DNA of 64,000 nucleotides from Pseudomonas sp. Irchel s3b2 (GTDB lineage Bacteria; Pseudomonadota; Gammaproteobacteria; Pseudomonadales; Pseudomonadaceae): NCBI RefSeq assembly GCF_900187445.1, contig NZ_FYEB01000011.1, positions 62,001 to 126,000 of the forward strand, read 5' to 3'. Shown piece by piece: positions 54,309 to 63,440 of this stretch (position 1 is its first letter; each line of letters starts with the position of its first letter). The notes under the pieces were generated by a model. It saw only the letters and a program-made list of their open reading frames with translations, ran no database searches and was not told where the DNA came from. The position numbers and the translations under genes were made by a program.

Positions 54309-55318
54309 TGCGGGCATTGCCTATGGATAAACCCCTGAAGCTCATGGCATTCGCCGCGTTGACGGTTCTGGTCGCCAGTTGTTCGACCAGTCGCGCGCCG
54401 GCTCAGAAATCCCCGACCGCCGTTCGTTCGGCACCTGGCCTGGATATCAACCGGGCTCACAAGGATGGCGCGCCGTGGTGGGACGTTGACGTATCGCGCA
54501 TCCCGGATGCCACGCCGACCCTGCACAGCGGTCCTTATAAAGCCAATCCTTACACGGTGCTGGGCAAGACTTATTTCCCGCAGCAAGAGTCCAAATCCTA
54601 CGTGGCCTCGGGCACTGCGTCCTGGTACGGCACCAAATTCCATGGTCAGAACACTGCCAACGGCGAGGTGTATGACCTGTATGGCATGAGCGCCGCTCAC
54701 AAGACCTTGCCACTGCCAAGTTACGTTCGGGTGACTAACCTGGACAATAACAAGACGGTCATCCTGCGGGTCAACGACCGCGGGCCGTTCTACTCGGACC
54801 GGATCATCGACTTGTCCTACGCAGCCGCCAAGAAGCTCGGCTACGCTGAAACCGGCACGGCGCGGGTCAAGGTCGAAGGCATCGACCCGCAGCAATGGTG
54901 GGCCGCCAAAGGCCGTCCGGCGCCCTTGATGCTTAACGAACCGAAAGTCGCGCAAAATAGCGCCCCGGTGATTACGGCATCGGCCGGCGCCGTCGAGCAA
55001 TGGACGCCACCGCCGCAGCAACACGCCGCGGCCGTAGTACCCGTGCAGATCGATGCAAAAAAAAACGCTTCTGTACCAGCCTCTGGCCAGTATCTGCAGG
55101 TGGGCGCGTTCGCCAACCCGGACGCTGCAGAACTCCTGAGATCGAAGCTCAGCGGGATGGTGAGCGCTCCGGTGTTCATCAGCTCGATCGTGCGTAACCA
55201 ACAGACACTGCATCGGGTGCGCCTGGGGCCGATTGGCTCGCAAGGTGAAATCCAGCAGGTGCAGAACAGCGTGCGGCTGGCCAATCTCGGTTCGCCGAGC
55301 CTGGTCAGCGCCGAGTGA
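54308..55318 (+). CDS. rlpA: Septal lytic transglycosylase lipoprotein RlpA
   Basis: 336 residues. A lipoprotein signal (LTVLVASCSTS) comes first. A double-psi barrel RlpA domain follows (YVASGTASWYGTKFHGQNTANGEVYDLYGMSAAHKTLPLPSYVRVTNLDNNKTVILRVNDRGPF), and a C-terminal SPOR domain binds denuded peptidoglycan (YLQVGAFANPDAAELLRSKLS). In P. aeruginosa RlpA is a lytic transglycosylase. Starting at 54308 overlaps mltB by one base; an internal ATG (54323) also works. Confidence 0.95.
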   Translation: MRALPMDKPLKLMAFAALTVLVASCSTSRAPAQKSPTAVRSAPGLDINRAHKDGAPWWDVDVSRIPDATPTLHSGPYKANPYTVLGKTYFPQQESKSYVASGTASWYGTKFHGQNTANGEVYDLYGMSAAHKTLPLPSYVRVTNLDNNKTVILRVNDRGPFYSDRIIDLSYAAAKKLGYAETGTARVKVEGIDPQQWWAAKGRPAPLMLNEPKVAQNSAPVITASAGAVEQWTPPPQQHAAAVVPVQIDAKKNASVPASGQYLQVGAFANPDAAELLRSKLSGMVSAPVFISSIVRNQQTLHRVRLGPIGSQGEIQQVQNSVRLANLGSPSLVSAE

Positions 55319-55337
55319 TACGTAGTACTTGATTGAC

Positions 55338-55452
55338 GGTTCGCTTGCGGTTTTGGGGGGCGAACCGGGTTGTTGGCTCGTTGAAGAACAAAAGCCCGGC
55401 AAGGGTTGCAGAGTGAGCAACTGAACACGTGACAGCTTTTTAGAGAGCTGTC
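55338..55452 (+). other. Two hairpins in the rlpA-dacA gap
   Basis: GGTTCGC/GCGAACC (55338-55366) and GACAGCT/AGCTGTC (55431-55452) lie in the 183-base gap. The second is followed by TGATTAGTTTTGCC. Neither has a convincing T-run, so I cannot tell attenuators from incidental structure. Confidence 0.4.
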
Positions 55453-55501
55453 TGATTAGTTTTGCCTTTGGGCAGTTTCCATTAGCGATTTCGAGAGACG
55501 G

Positions 55502-56659
55502 ATGAACATCACCACCTTTGCCAAACGCCTGTGCCTGCTAGTCCCGCTGCTCCTCTCGCCTGCCGCTTTCGCGGTCGAGATGATGCCGTCGCCACCGCAA
55601 CTGGCCGCCAAAGCCTACGTACTCATGGATGCCAGCAGCGGCAACGTGCTGGTAGAGAACAACGGTGACCAGCGTCTGCCTCCGGCCAGCCTGACCAAGC
55701 TGATGACCGCCTACATCGCGACCCTGGAAATCCGTCGTGGCCAGATCGGCGAAAACGATCCAGTGACCGTCAGCGAGAATGCCTGGCGTACCGGCGGTTC
55801 GCGGATGTTCATCAAGGTCGGCACGCAAGTGACTGTCAGCGACCTGCTGCATGGCATCATCATTCAGTCGGGCAACGACGCCAGTGTTGCGCTCGCCGAG
55901 CACATTGCCGGCAGCGAAGACGCATTCGCCGACATGATGAACAAAACCGTGGCCGACCTGGGCATGACCAACAGCCACTTCATGAACCCGACCGGTCTGC
56001 CGAACCCGGAGCACTACTCGTCGGCTCACGACATGGCCGTGCTGGCTCGCGCAATCATCCACGAAGACCCGGCTCACTACGCGATCTATTCGCAGAAAGA
56101 GTTCTTCTGGAACGGCATCAAGCAGCCTAACCGCAACCTGCTGCTGTGGCGCGACAAGACTGTCGATGGTCTGAAAACCGGTCACACCGACGAAGCTGGC
56201 TACTGCATGGTGTCTTCGGCTGTACGTGATGGCATGCGCCTGATCGCCGTGGTGTTCGGCACCAACAGCGAAGTGGCCCGTGCTGCTGAAACCCAGAAGC
56301 TGCTGACTTACGGTTTCCGTTTCTTCGAAACCCAGACCTTCTATCAGAAAGGCGCCGAGCTGGCTCAGGCACCTGTCTGGAAAGGCACGACCAGTCAAGT
56401 CAAGGCCGGCCTGGCTCAAGACCTGACCATGACCTTGCCAAAAGGCCAGCTGAAAAAGCTCGCTGCCAGCATGACCATGACCCCGCAACTGGTTGCGCCA
56501 ATCGCCAAGGGCGATGTGATCGGTAAAGTCGAAGTGAAACTGGACGACAAGGTGGTGCACAGCGCCGACCTGATCGCTCTGGACGCGGTCGACGAGGGTG
56601 GTATCTTCCGCCGCATGTGGGATAGCATCCGTCTATTCTTCTACGGCTTGTTCAACTGA
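55502..56659 (+). CDS. dacA: D-alanyl-D-alanine carboxypeptidase (PBP5/6 type)
   Basis: 385 residues with a signal peptide (LCLLVPLLLSPAAFA). The active-site SxxK is Ser63-Lys66 in LPPASLTKLMTAY, SGN is in IIQSGNDASVALAEH and KTG in GLKTGHTDEAG. A C-terminal beta domain and an amphipathic anchor (MWDSIRLFFYGLFN) complete PBP5 architecture. It trims pentapeptides to tetrapeptides. It is named dacC in P. aeruginosa. Confidence 0.95.
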   Translation: MNITTFAKRLCLLVPLLLSPAAFAVEMMPSPPQLAAKAYVLMDASSGNVLVENNGDQRLPPASLTKLMTAYIATLEIRRGQIGENDPVTVSENAWRTGGSRMFIKVGTQVTVSDLLHGIIIQSGNDASVALAEHIAGSEDAFADMMNKTVADLGMTNSHFMNPTGLPNPEHYSSAHDMAVLARAIIHEDPAHYAIYSQKEFFWNGIKQPNRNLLLWRDKTVDGLKTGHTDEAGYCMVSSAVRDGMRLIAVVFGTNSEVARAAETQKLLTYGFRFFETQTFYQKGAELAQAPVWKGTTSQVKAGLAQDLTMTLPKGQLKKLAASMTMTPQLVAPIAKGDVIGKVEVKLDDKVVHSADLIALDAVDEGGIFRRMWDSIRLFFYGLFN

Positions 56660-56674
56660 ATTAGTGTGGACCTG

Positions 56675-56707
56675 CATGGCCCCGTTCCAATCAGGAGCGG
56701 GGCCATG
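56675..56707 (+). other. Hairpin between dacA and the DUF493 gene
   Basis: CATGGCCCCG/CGGGGCCATG, a perfect 10-base stem around a 13-base loop, begins 16 bases after the dacA stop. No T-run follows, so it is more likely a mRNA-stabilising hairpin than a terminator. Confidence 0.55.
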
Positions 56708-56739
56708 TCCGTTACCACGGCTTACGAGGCCGTTACGCC

Positions 56740-57015
56740 ATGACAGACACTGAAGTAAAGGCGCCAAAGATCGAATTCCCTAACGTTGATTACCCGGTTA
56801 AGGTGATCAGCGACACCGGAGTGGGCAACAAAGACAAGATCATCGAGATCGTCAAGAAGCACGCAACGATCAACCATGACCGTGTGGATGAACGCCAAAG
56901 CACCAACGGCAAATACACCACCATTCAACTGCACATCGTCGCGACCGACCAGGACCAGCTGTACAACATCAACAGCGAACTGCGGGCCACCGGTTTCGTG
57001 CACATGGTGTTGTGA
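56740..57015 (+). CDS. YbeD/DUF493-family protein
   Basis: 91 residues, [30 protein letters not shown]...[21 protein letters not shown], a ferredoxin-like small fold. Family members (YbeD) always lie next to lipB; the function is unknown, perhaps lipoate-related regulation. The stop shares a base with the lipB start. Confidence 0.92.
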   Translation: MTDTEVKAPKIEFPNVDYPVKVISDTGVGNKDKIIEIVKKHATINHDRVDERQSTNGKYTTIQLHIVATDQDQLYNINSELRATGFVHMVL

Positions 57016-57662
57016 TGTCTGGCACGCTGGGCTTTCGCGAACTCGGCCAGATGGCTTACGAGCCGGTCTGGCATGCCATGCAGCGCTTCACCAATGAGCG
57101 CGGCAGCGATGCCGCCGACGAGATCTGGCTGGTCGAACACCCGCCGGTGTTCACCCAGGGGCAGGCCGGCAAGGCCGAGCATTTGTTGCTGCCGGGTGAT
57201 ATTCCGGTGGTTCAGGTCGATCGTGGTGGTCAGGTGACGTACCACGGTCCCGGACAACTGGTGGCCTATCTGCTGCTGGATGTGCGCAAGCTGGGTTTCG
57301 GTGTACGTGACCTGGTCAGTCGCATGGAGCAATGCCTGATCGAGCTGCTGGCCAGCTACGGCGTGACCGCTATGGCCAAACCGGATGCACCGGGTGTCTA
57401 TGTCGAAGGCGCGAAAATCGCTTCTCTGGGTCTGCGGATCCGCCACGGTTGTTCCTTTCATGGCCTGGCCCTGAACGTGGACATGAACCTGGAACCGTTT
57501 CGACGGATTAATCCCTGCGGCTACGCCGGGCTGGCGATGACCCAGCTGAGCGATCACGCAGGATCGATTGAATTTGCCGAGGTAAGTGCCCGGCTGCGCG
57601 CGCAGCTCGTCAAACACCTCGACTATGCTGAGCAGACGACCCTAACGGGCGGAATCGACTGA
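57015..57662 (+). CDS. lipB: Octanoyltransferase LipB
   Basis: 215 residues. Motifs are [53 protein letters not shown] and the catalytic-Cys/Lys segment [29 protein letters not shown]. It moves octanoyl groups from acyl carrier protein to lipoyl domains. I prefer ATG 57015 (TGATG overlap) over the GTG at 57012, which would overlap by four. It is followed after one base by lipA. Confidence 0.96.
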   Translation: MSGTLGFRELGQMAYEPVWHAMQRFTNERGSDAADEIWLVEHPPVFTQGQAGKAEHLLLPGDIPVVQVDRGGQVTYHGPGQLVAYLLLDVRKLGFGVRDLVSRMEQCLIELLASYGVTAMAKPDAPGVYVEGAKIASLGLRIRHGCSFHGLALNVDMNLEPFRRINPCGYAGLAMTQLSDHAGSIEFAEVSARLRAQLVKHLDYAEQTTLTGGID

Positions 57663-57663
57663 T

Positions 57664-58686
57664 ATGACTACTGATGCAGTGCAAACCATGATCCCGACGC
57701 TCGATGTCACCGAGCGTCCGGCCCCGCGTGCCAAGGTTGAAGCCGGCGTCAAGCTGCGCGGCGCCGAGAAGGTTGCACGCATCCCGGTGAAGATCATCCC
57801 GACCACTGAACTGCCGAAGAAACCCGACTGGATTCGCGTGCGCATCCCGGTTTCCCCGGAGGTCGACCGCATCAAGGCCCTGCTGCGTAAACACAAGCTG
57901 CACAGCGTGTGCGAAGAAGCATCCTGCCCGAACCTGGGAGAGTGCTTCTCCGGCGGCACCGCGACCTTCATGATCATGGGTGACATCTGCACCCGTCGCT
58001 GCCCGTTCTGCGATGTCGGCCACGGTCGTCCGAAACCACTGGACGTCAATGAGCCGGAAAGCCTGGCCATTGCCATCGCCGACCTGAAACTCAAGTACGT
58101 GGTGATTACCTCGGTAGACCGCGACGACCTGCGTGACGGCGGTGCCCAGCACTTTGCCGATTGCATCCGCGAAATCCGCAAACTGTCGCCGAACGTGCAG
58201 CTCGAGACCCTGGTCCCGGACTACCGTGGCCGCATGGACGTCGCGCTGGAAATCACCGCCGCCGAGCCGCCGGATGTGTTCAACCACAACCTGGAAACCG
58301 TGCCACGCCTGTACAAGGCTGCGCGTCCGGGTTCGGATTACCAGTGGTCGCTGACCCTGCTGCAACGCTTCAAGCAGATGATGCCGCACATTCCGACCAA
58401 GTCCGGTTTGATGCTGGGCCTGGGTGAAACCGACGAAGAAGTTATTGAAGTCATGAAGCGCATGCGCGAACACGACATCGACATGCTGACCCTGGGTCAG
58501 TACCTGCAACCGTCCCGCAGCCACTTGCCGGTGCAGCGTTTCGTGCACCCGGACACCTTCGCCTGGTTCGCTGAGGAAGGTTACAAGATGGGCTTCAAAA
58601 ACGTCGCTTCCGGTCCGTTGGTACGCTCCTCGTACCATGCCGACGAGCAGGCGAAACTGGTCAAGGCCGAGCTGATGTCGTCCTGA
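57664..58686 (+). CDS. lipA: Lipoyl synthase LipA
   Basis: 340 residues. Both iron-sulfur motifs are present: [12 protein letters not shown] (auxiliary cluster) and [10 protein letters not shown] (radical SAM CxxxCxxC). The C-terminal RSSYHAD serine ligand is in [13 protein letters not shown]. It inserts sulfur at C6 and C8 of protein-bound octanoate, completing the LipB product. A strong terminator follows. Confidence 0.97.
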   Translation: MTTDAVQTMIPTLDVTERPAPRAKVEAGVKLRGAEKVARIPVKIIPTTELPKKPDWIRVRIPVSPEVDRIKALLRKHKLHSVCEEASCPNLGECFSGGTATFMIMGDICTRRCPFCDVGHGRPKPLDVNEPESLAIAIADLKLKYVVITSVDRDDLRDGGAQHFADCIREIRKLSPNVQLETLVPDYRGRMDVALEITAAEPPDVFNHNLETVPRLYKAARPGSDYQWSLTLLQRFKQMMPHIPTKSGLMLGLGETDEEVIEVMKRMREHDIDMLTLGQYLQPSRSHLPVQRFVHPDTFAWFAEEGYKMGFKNVASGPLVRSSYHADEQAKLVKAELMSS

Positions 58687-58708
58687 TCTGCTGTGAAAAA
58701 TGAAAAAG

Positions 58709-58743
58709 CGCCCGCAAGGTTTCAGCCTTGCGGGCGTTTTTTT
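58709..58743 (+). terminator. Rho-independent terminator after lipA
   Basis: A perfect 11-base stem CGCCCGCAAGG/CCTTGCGGGCG with loop TTTCAG is followed by seven T residues. It closes the long proA-lipA run. Confidence 0.95.
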
Positions 58744-58860
58744 GCCTTGCTTACGGCAATCACAGACTTTTCCTGCAACCTGCGGGGCGACGGACCCTCT
58801 TCTGTTTGTCCTCGTTCCTGACTACTGTGTGTTGAAGTTTTTACGCAGGGAGATTCATGG

Positions 58861-59811
58861 ATGACCGCTCGACCGACCCATACCCTTTGTCCTCATGTTC
58901 CCGTTCCGGCCTTACCGCCGGCAGGCCTGATCGGCGTGATCGCGCCCGCCGGCCCGGCAGCGCTGGACACCGATCAAGCCATTGCCTGGATGCGCGCTCG
59001 TGGCTATGCGCTGCGCGTGTTTCCCGGCGTTTATGAGCAAGAAGGTTATCTTGCCGGCAGCGATGAGGTGCGGCTCAATGACTTGCATGGCGCATTCGCC
59101 GACAACGAGGTCGATGCCATCATCTGTCTGCGTGGTGGTTACGGTACGCCACGTTTGCTCGATCGCATCGATTTCGAATTACTGCGCAATAACGCCAAGC
59201 CGTTCATCGGCTACAGCGACGTTACTGCACTGCACTCGGCCATCAGTCGTTATGCAGGCTTCGTGACCTTCCATGGCCCGATGCTTAACGCTGACCTGCT
59301 GGGTGATAAGCAGCAACCCACTGAGTTCTCGTTTTTCAACATGCTGCGCGGACAGGTAAAGGCGGGCAGTGTGCTTTCTCACCCGGTAGCTTGGCCATTG
59401 ACCACAATCGAGCCCGGCATCGCTCACGGACGTTTGCTGGGGGGCAATCTGTCAATGATTGCCGCGACCATGGGCACGCCTTACGAGATCGATGCCGAGG
59501 GCGCCATCCTGTTCATCGAGGACATTAACGAGCCGCTGTATCGCATCGACCGGCTGCTGACTCATTTGCGCCTGGCCGGTACGTTGCACAAGCTGAGCGG
59601 GGTTCTGGTGGGGGATGTGGCGGGGGTGGACGTGATCGCGCTGGAGCGGTTGCTCAAGCAGACCTTTGCACCGTTTCGCATACCCGTACTGGCCGGATGG
59701 CGTAGCGGGCATTGCGATCCGAATTTGACGCTGCCGATGGGCGCGCTGGTCAGGCTGGATGCGGGGGACAAGACGTTGGTGTTGGAGCAGGATGTGGTGA
59801 TCAGGCGGTAG
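58861..59811 (+). CDS. ldcA: Murein L,D-carboxypeptidase LdcA
   Basis: 316 residues. It has IGVIAPAGPAALDTDQA, the catalytic-serine loop FIGYSDVTALHSAI, FHGPMLNADL, and GGNLSMIAATMGTPYEIDAEGAILFIEDINEPLYRIDRLLTHL. It removes the terminal D-Ala from muropeptide tetrapeptides during recycling, which fits with mpl elsewhere in the window. The ATG at 58861 lies after GGGAG. The 174-base gap before it holds the lipA terminator. Confidence 0.94.
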   Translation: MTARPTHTLCPHVPVPALPPAGLIGVIAPAGPAALDTDQAIAWMRARGYALRVFPGVYEQEGYLAGSDEVRLNDLHGAFADNEVDAIICLRGGYGTPRLLDRIDFELLRNNAKPFIGYSDVTALHSAISRYAGFVTFHGPMLNADLLGDKQQPTEFSFFNMLRGQVKAGSVLSHPVAWPLTTIEPGIAHGRLLGGNLSMIAATMGTPYEIDAEGAILFIEDINEPLYRIDRLLTHLRLAGTLHKLSGVLVGDVAGVDVIALERLLKQTFAPFRIPVLAGWRSGHCDPNLTLPMGALVRLDAGDKTLVLEQDVVIRR

Positions 59812-59834
59812 TTCGTTAGCGCCTGATAGTCAGT

Positions 59835-59908
59835 CTTCGCGGGCAAGCCTCGCTCCTACAGGATCTGGTTCACCATATATCCTGTAGGAGCGAGGCTTGC
59901 CCGCGAAG
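59835..59908. repeat. REP/BIME pair, family A
   Basis: Inverted pair (59835-59862 and 59881-59908) with a short spacer, ending four bases before the stop codon of the convergent transglycosylase gene. Confidence 0.92.
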
Positions 59909-59911
59909 CTT

Positions 59912-61234
59912 TTAGCGGCTACGCAACCCTTCCAGCAACTTGTGCGTCGGATAACCATCCGCCGGCCAGCCAAACGACTGCTGGGCGTTGCGGATCGCTT
60001 TGCGGGTATTGGCGCCGATAATCCCGTCGGCGGTCCCTGCGTCGTAGTTCTGGGCGCTCAACAGGTTTTGCAGCTCGATTCGCTCGGTACGGCTCAGCGG
60101 CAAGTCATCTTTTGGCCATAGACCGCTGATCAAACCGCCACCATTGAAACGCTCGGACAGCAGGCTCACGGCCAGGGCATAGGACGAAGAGTTGTTGTAC
60201 TTGAGAATCGCGCGGAAGTTATCAAGGACCAGGAACGCCGGGCCGCGATAGCCGGCCGGCAGCAGCAGGGCGGCCGACAGGTGTTCGGAGCCTGCCGGAA
60301 CCTGGGCGCCATTTGGCAGGGTCACCCCCAGTTGCCGCCACTCGGCAACGCTCTTGCGAATCGTGCCATCGGCCAGGGCGTAATTGAAGCCGCTCGGCAA
60401 TTGCGCTTCGAAGCCCCAGGGCTGGCCTTTCTGCCAGCCGGAGCTTTGCAGGTAGTGCGCGGTCGAGGCCAGTGCATCGGCGGAGCTGTTCCAGATGTCG
60501 CGGCGGCCATCGCCGTCGAAATCCACGGCATGGGTGTTGTAGGTGGTCGGGATGAACTGGGTCTGGCCCATGGCGCCGGCCCAGGAACCGAGCATGTTCT
60601 CAGGTTCGATATCACCCTGTTGCAGGATTTGCAGGGCAGCGATCAGTTGCGCGTGAGCAAAGCCAGGACGTCGACCTTCATAAGCCAGGGTCGCCAGGGA
60701 GTTGATCACCGACTTGCTGCCCTGGAACTGACCGAAGTTACTTTCCATGCCCCACACCGCGACCAATGCCTGACGGTCGACGCCGTAGCGCTGCTCGATG
60801 CTTTGCAGGATGTCGGCGTACTGGCTGACCAGTGCCTGACCTTTGCGTACCCGCAGCGGCGACAGTGCGCCATCGAGGTATTCCCATACCGGGCGAGTGA
60901 ATTCCGGTTGGCTGCGGTCGGCACGGATCACGCTGTCGTCCACGCTGACATTGGCGAAAGCGCGGTCGAACAGGTCGGCGCGAATGCCGGCGGCGAGGGC
61001 GTCTTTACGGAAACCCGCCTGCCATTCGGCAAAGGTCTGGGTGGGCTGGATGTCAAGATTCTCACCGGTTGGAACCACCGGCGGAATGACCGCAGGGGCC
61101 GTCGCAACGGTGCGGGTCTGAAGCGGTTGGGCGTCGGCGGCAGTGGGTTTTTCCGCGCAGGCGACAAGCAGAACGAGGCTGGAGGCAGCGATCAGTTGGC
61201 GAAGATGCCAACGACGGGAAAGACAAAGGGGCAT
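59912..61234 (-). CDS. Lytic murein transglycosylase lipoprotein, SltB/MltB type with peptidoglycan-binding domain
   Basis: 440 residues. The lipoprotein signal has lipobox LVAC (IAASSLVLLVACAEKP). The family 3 catalytic domain has the glutamate in AVWGMESNFGQFQGS and GAMGQTQFIPTTYNTHAVDFDGDGRRDIWNS. A C-terminal PG_binding_1 domain follows (RIELQNLLSAQNYDAGTADGIIGANTRKAI). It is similar in plan to P. aeruginosa SltB3. The ATG at 61234 gives the best signal peptide; the codons to 61276 are not conserved. Confidence 0.92.
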   Translation of the reverse strand: MPLCLSRRWHLRQLIAASSLVLLVACAEKPTAADAQPLQTRTVATAPAVIPPVVPTGENLDIQPTQTFAEWQAGFRKDALAAGIRADLFDRAFANVSVDDSVIRADRSQPEFTRPVWEYLDGALSPLRVRKGQALVSQYADILQSIEQRYGVDRQALVAVWGMESNFGQFQGSKSVINSLATLAYEGRRPGFAHAQLIAALQILQQGDIEPENMLGSWAGAMGQTQFIPTTYNTHAVDFDGDGRRDIWNSSADALASTAHYLQSSGWQKGQPWGFEAQLPSGFNYALADGTIRKSVAEWRQLGVTLPNGAQVPAGSEHLSAALLLPAGYRGPAFLVLDNFRAILKYNNSSSYALAVSLLSERFNGGGLISGLWPKDDLPLSRTERIELQNLLSAQNYDAGTADGIIGANTRKAIRNAQQSFGWPADGYPTHKLLEGLRSR

Positions 61235-61296
61235 GCACAGGTCCAGAGGATACGAATCAGGTGCAGACCTTAACATGTTGAGCGATGGCTTGCCTT

Positions 61297-61461
61297 TCAG
61301 GCCGCCAGAAAGTAAGAAGCCTCCCAGCTATTAGACTGGAAGGCTTCGCGGCGGTAGCTGCCTTTGCCCTTGCCGGCTCGTTCCTGACGGCTGCGGAACA
61401 GTGGCTGGGCGATGATGGATTTGGCCTTGTTGGGGCCATGTTTGGATGGCTTTTTGCTCAT
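61297..61461 (-). CDS. arfA: Alternative ribosome-rescue factor ArfA
   Basis: 54 residues: MSKKPSKHGPNKAKSIIAQP, then LFRSRQERAGKGKGSYRREAF, ending QSNSWEASYFLAA. The family blocks PLFRxRxExxxKGKGSYxR and WEAS are both present. ArfA recruits RF2 to release ribosomes stalled on messages without a stop codon, as a backup to tmRNA. The reverse-strand ATG is at 61461. A strong hairpin lies inside the coding sequence near its end (61316-61347). In E. coli such a hairpin is cut by RNase III so that full-length ArfA is itself made from a non-stop message and held down by tmRNA. Confidence 0.9.
   Translation of the reverse strand: MSKKPSKHGPNKAKSIIAQPLFRSRQERAGKGKGSYRREAFQSNSWEASYFLAA
61316..61347 (-). 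promoter_or_regulatory. Hairpin inside arfA, likely RNase III site
   Basis: Arms of 12 bases with one mismatch (GAAGCCTTCCAG/CTGGGAGGCTTC) close an 8-base loop, covering codons 39-49 of arfA. The position inside the 3' coding end is what the E. coli arfA control model requires. Cleavage is inferred. Confidence 0.6.
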
Positions 61462-61565
61462 GATGATTTCTCGCAAGTGAGTGGATTTTGCGGGGGGAAT
61501 AATCTGCCGAAGCAGGGATTTTGTCTAGTCCCTACATTGTGTAGGACCTTTCGGACGCATGGAAC

Positions 61566-61657
61566 CCTGTAGGAGCGAGCTTGCTCGCGAAAGCGGTATG
61601 TCAGGCGACATCAATGTTGGCTGTACCGCCGTCTTCGCAGGCAAGCCTGCTCCTACC
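61566..61657. repeat. Hybrid REP pair (family A/B)
   Basis: The left arm starts like family A (GTAGGAGCGAGC) but ends like family B (TTGCTCGCGAAAGCGGT). The right arm is a diverged inverted copy (CTTCGCAGGCAAGCCTGCTC). It lies between arfA and holA. Confidence 0.8.
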
Positions 61658-61668
61658 GGTCAAAAGTT

Positions 61669-62706
61669 TTACTCGGCAGGCAAGCTCAGCCGTTGCCCGG
61701 CCATCAACAGCGTCAACCGACTCAGACTCATCCACGGCGAACCCGCTGCCTGGCCTTTGATCTGCGCATCAATGCGCTGCGCTTCGAGCAGCAATTGCGC
61801 CCAGCGTTGCGCCGAGTAGCGTTGCAGCGCCTTGCTCATCAGCGGTTTGCGCTTGTCCCAGATCGGTGGTCGGGCCTGGCTGAAGGCTTTGTCCAGCGGT
61901 GTGCCCTGGCTGTATTGCAGGGAAATATTGGCCAGCAGACGCAGCTCCCGGGCCAGCGCCCAGAGAATCACTGGCGGTTCGACGCCTTCGCCGCGCAACC
62001 CTTCAAGCATGCGCAGAGCGTGAGCAGCCTCTCCATTAAGAATCGCGTCGGTCAGGCCGAAGACATCGAAGCGCGCACTGTCGGCCACTGCTGCTTGCAC
62101 GGTTTCGACCGTGATCTGCCCACCCTCGGCCATCAGCTTGAGTTTTTCGATTTCCTGGGCGGCAGCCAGCAGATTACCTTCGACCCGAGCGGCGATCAGT
62201 TCGACAGCGTCCTGACTGGCTGAAAGCCCAGCCTGGGACAGGCGTTGGCGAACCCAGCCCGGCAACTGGTTGGTATCCACTGGCCAGATCTGAATGAACT
62301 GGGTCTGCGGACCTTCGACCAGCGCCTTGCCCCACTTGGTTTTCTGCGCACTGCCATCAAGCTTGGGCAGGCTGATTAACAGTACCGTGTCTTCAGCCGG
62401 GCGCGAGCAGTACTCAATGAGTGCCGCAGCACCTTTGTCACCGGGTTTGCCGGAAGGCAGCCGCAATTCCAGAAGACGCTTTTCGGCGAACAGCGACATG
62501 CTGGCACCAGCCTGCAGCAGCGTACCCCAGTCGAAACTGGCATCGGCGGCGAAGACCTGGCGTTCATCGAAACCTTGCTGGCGGGCAGCCGCGCGAATGG
62601 CGTCGGCAGCTTCCTGACACAACAGTGGGTCATCGCCACTGATGACGTAGACCGGCGCAAGGGCGCCTTGCAGGTGTTTTCCGAGTTGGGCGGGGGCGAG
62701 TTTCAT
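61669..62706 (-). CDS. holA: DNA polymerase III delta subunit
   Basis: 345 residues. The start MKLAPAQLGKHLQGALAPVYVISGDDPLLCQEAADAIRAAAR and the later DTVLLISLPKLDGSAQKTKW and VELIAARVEGNLLAAAQEIEKLKLMAE are those of the clamp-loader delta subunit, which opens the sliding clamp. It is downstream of lptE with 39 bases between them, in the conserved leuS-lptE-holA order. Confidence 0.97.
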   Translation of the reverse strand: MKLAPAQLGKHLQGALAPVYVISGDDPLLCQEAADAIRAAARQQGFDERQVFAADASFDWGTLLQAGASMSLFAEKRLLELRLPSGKPGDKGAAALIEYCSRPAEDTVLLISLPKLDGSAQKTKWGKALVEGPQTQFIQIWPVDTNQLPGWVRQRLSQAGLSASQDAVELIAARVEGNLLAAAQEIEKLKLMAEGGQITVETVQAAVADSARFDVFGLTDAILNGEAAHALRMLEGLRGEGVEPPVILWALARELRLLANISLQYSQGTPLDKAFSQARPPIWDKRKPLMSKALQRYSAQRWAQLLLEAQRIDAQIKGQAAGSPWMSLSRLTLLMAGQRLSLPAE

Positions 62707-62745
62707 AAGAAGAGGCGAACGGGGCGCCTGAGCGCCCCGTAAGGC

Positions 62746-63351
62746 TTATTGCTGCGGCAGTTCGACAGGCGACTGACGCGGCGTCTGCGCTTCAGCCTTC
62801 TGCGCTGCTTCCAATGCGTCGGCTTCAGCCTTGGCCCTGGCTTCAGCGGTCTGTTGCAGCTGCTCCAGCCGAGTTGGGGTCAGCTGTTGCAGGCGCAGCA
62901 TCATGCGTTGAACCAGTTCACGACGCATTTCCTTGCGGGCATCGTTGGCTTCCTGGTCGGAACCCACCAAGTTGTTGCCGTCGTGAATGAAGACTTTCTG
63001 CACTTGCAGCTTATCGCTGAGTAGTGGCAGGTTGCCTTGGGCGCGGATGTCATAGCTCACCACCATGCTCAGCTCGTACTCGCCAGTACGACCGGCGCCG
63101 GCGTAACTAAGGATGCGCTGGCTTTCCTGTTCGTCAGCCAGATACAGCTTGTAAGGTGCGCCGCTGTAGACCTTGACGCCGCTGCTTTCCAGCACCTGAC
63201 GCATTTGCGTCACGGTTTCGCCGTAGGCATTGCGGGCGTTCAGATCGAGCTCCTTGATCGCCAGTTCGGTGGTGCCTGTGCCACGCAGCTGGAAACCGCA
63301 GGCGCTCAGCAGGACTGCAAGCCCCATCACCAGCAAATTGCGTTTGATCAT
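62746..63351 (-). CDS. lptE: LPS-assembly lipoprotein LptE
   Basis: 201 residues. The lipoprotein signal MIKRNLLVMGLAVLLSACGFQLRG (lipobox LSAC) is followed by the LptE fold (QVLESSGVKVYSGAPYKLYLADEQESQRILSYAGAGRTGEYELS). The C-terminal tail is Ala/Glu/Gln-rich and longer than in E. coli (AEARAKAEADALEAAQKAEAQ). It plugs the LptD barrel at the outer membrane. The ATG at 63351 gives the signal; a reading from 63387 does not. Confidence 0.95.
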   Translation of the reverse strand: MIKRNLLVMGLAVLLSACGFQLRGTGTTELAIKELDLNARNAYGETVTQMRQVLESSGVKVYSGAPYKLYLADEQESQRILSYAGAGRTGEYELSMVVSYDIRAQGNLPLLSDKLQVQKVFIHDGNNLVGSDQEANDARKEMRRELVQRMMLRLQQLTPTRLEQLQQTAEARAKAEADALEAAQKAEAQTPRQSPVELPQQ

Positions 63352-63440
63352 CTTGTTGCTCCCCTTGAAACCATGTGGGCCGGTCAAGCGGCCCGAAAGG
63401 TTTTACTCGGCGCCAGGCATGACCTGGCGCCCGATCCAAT

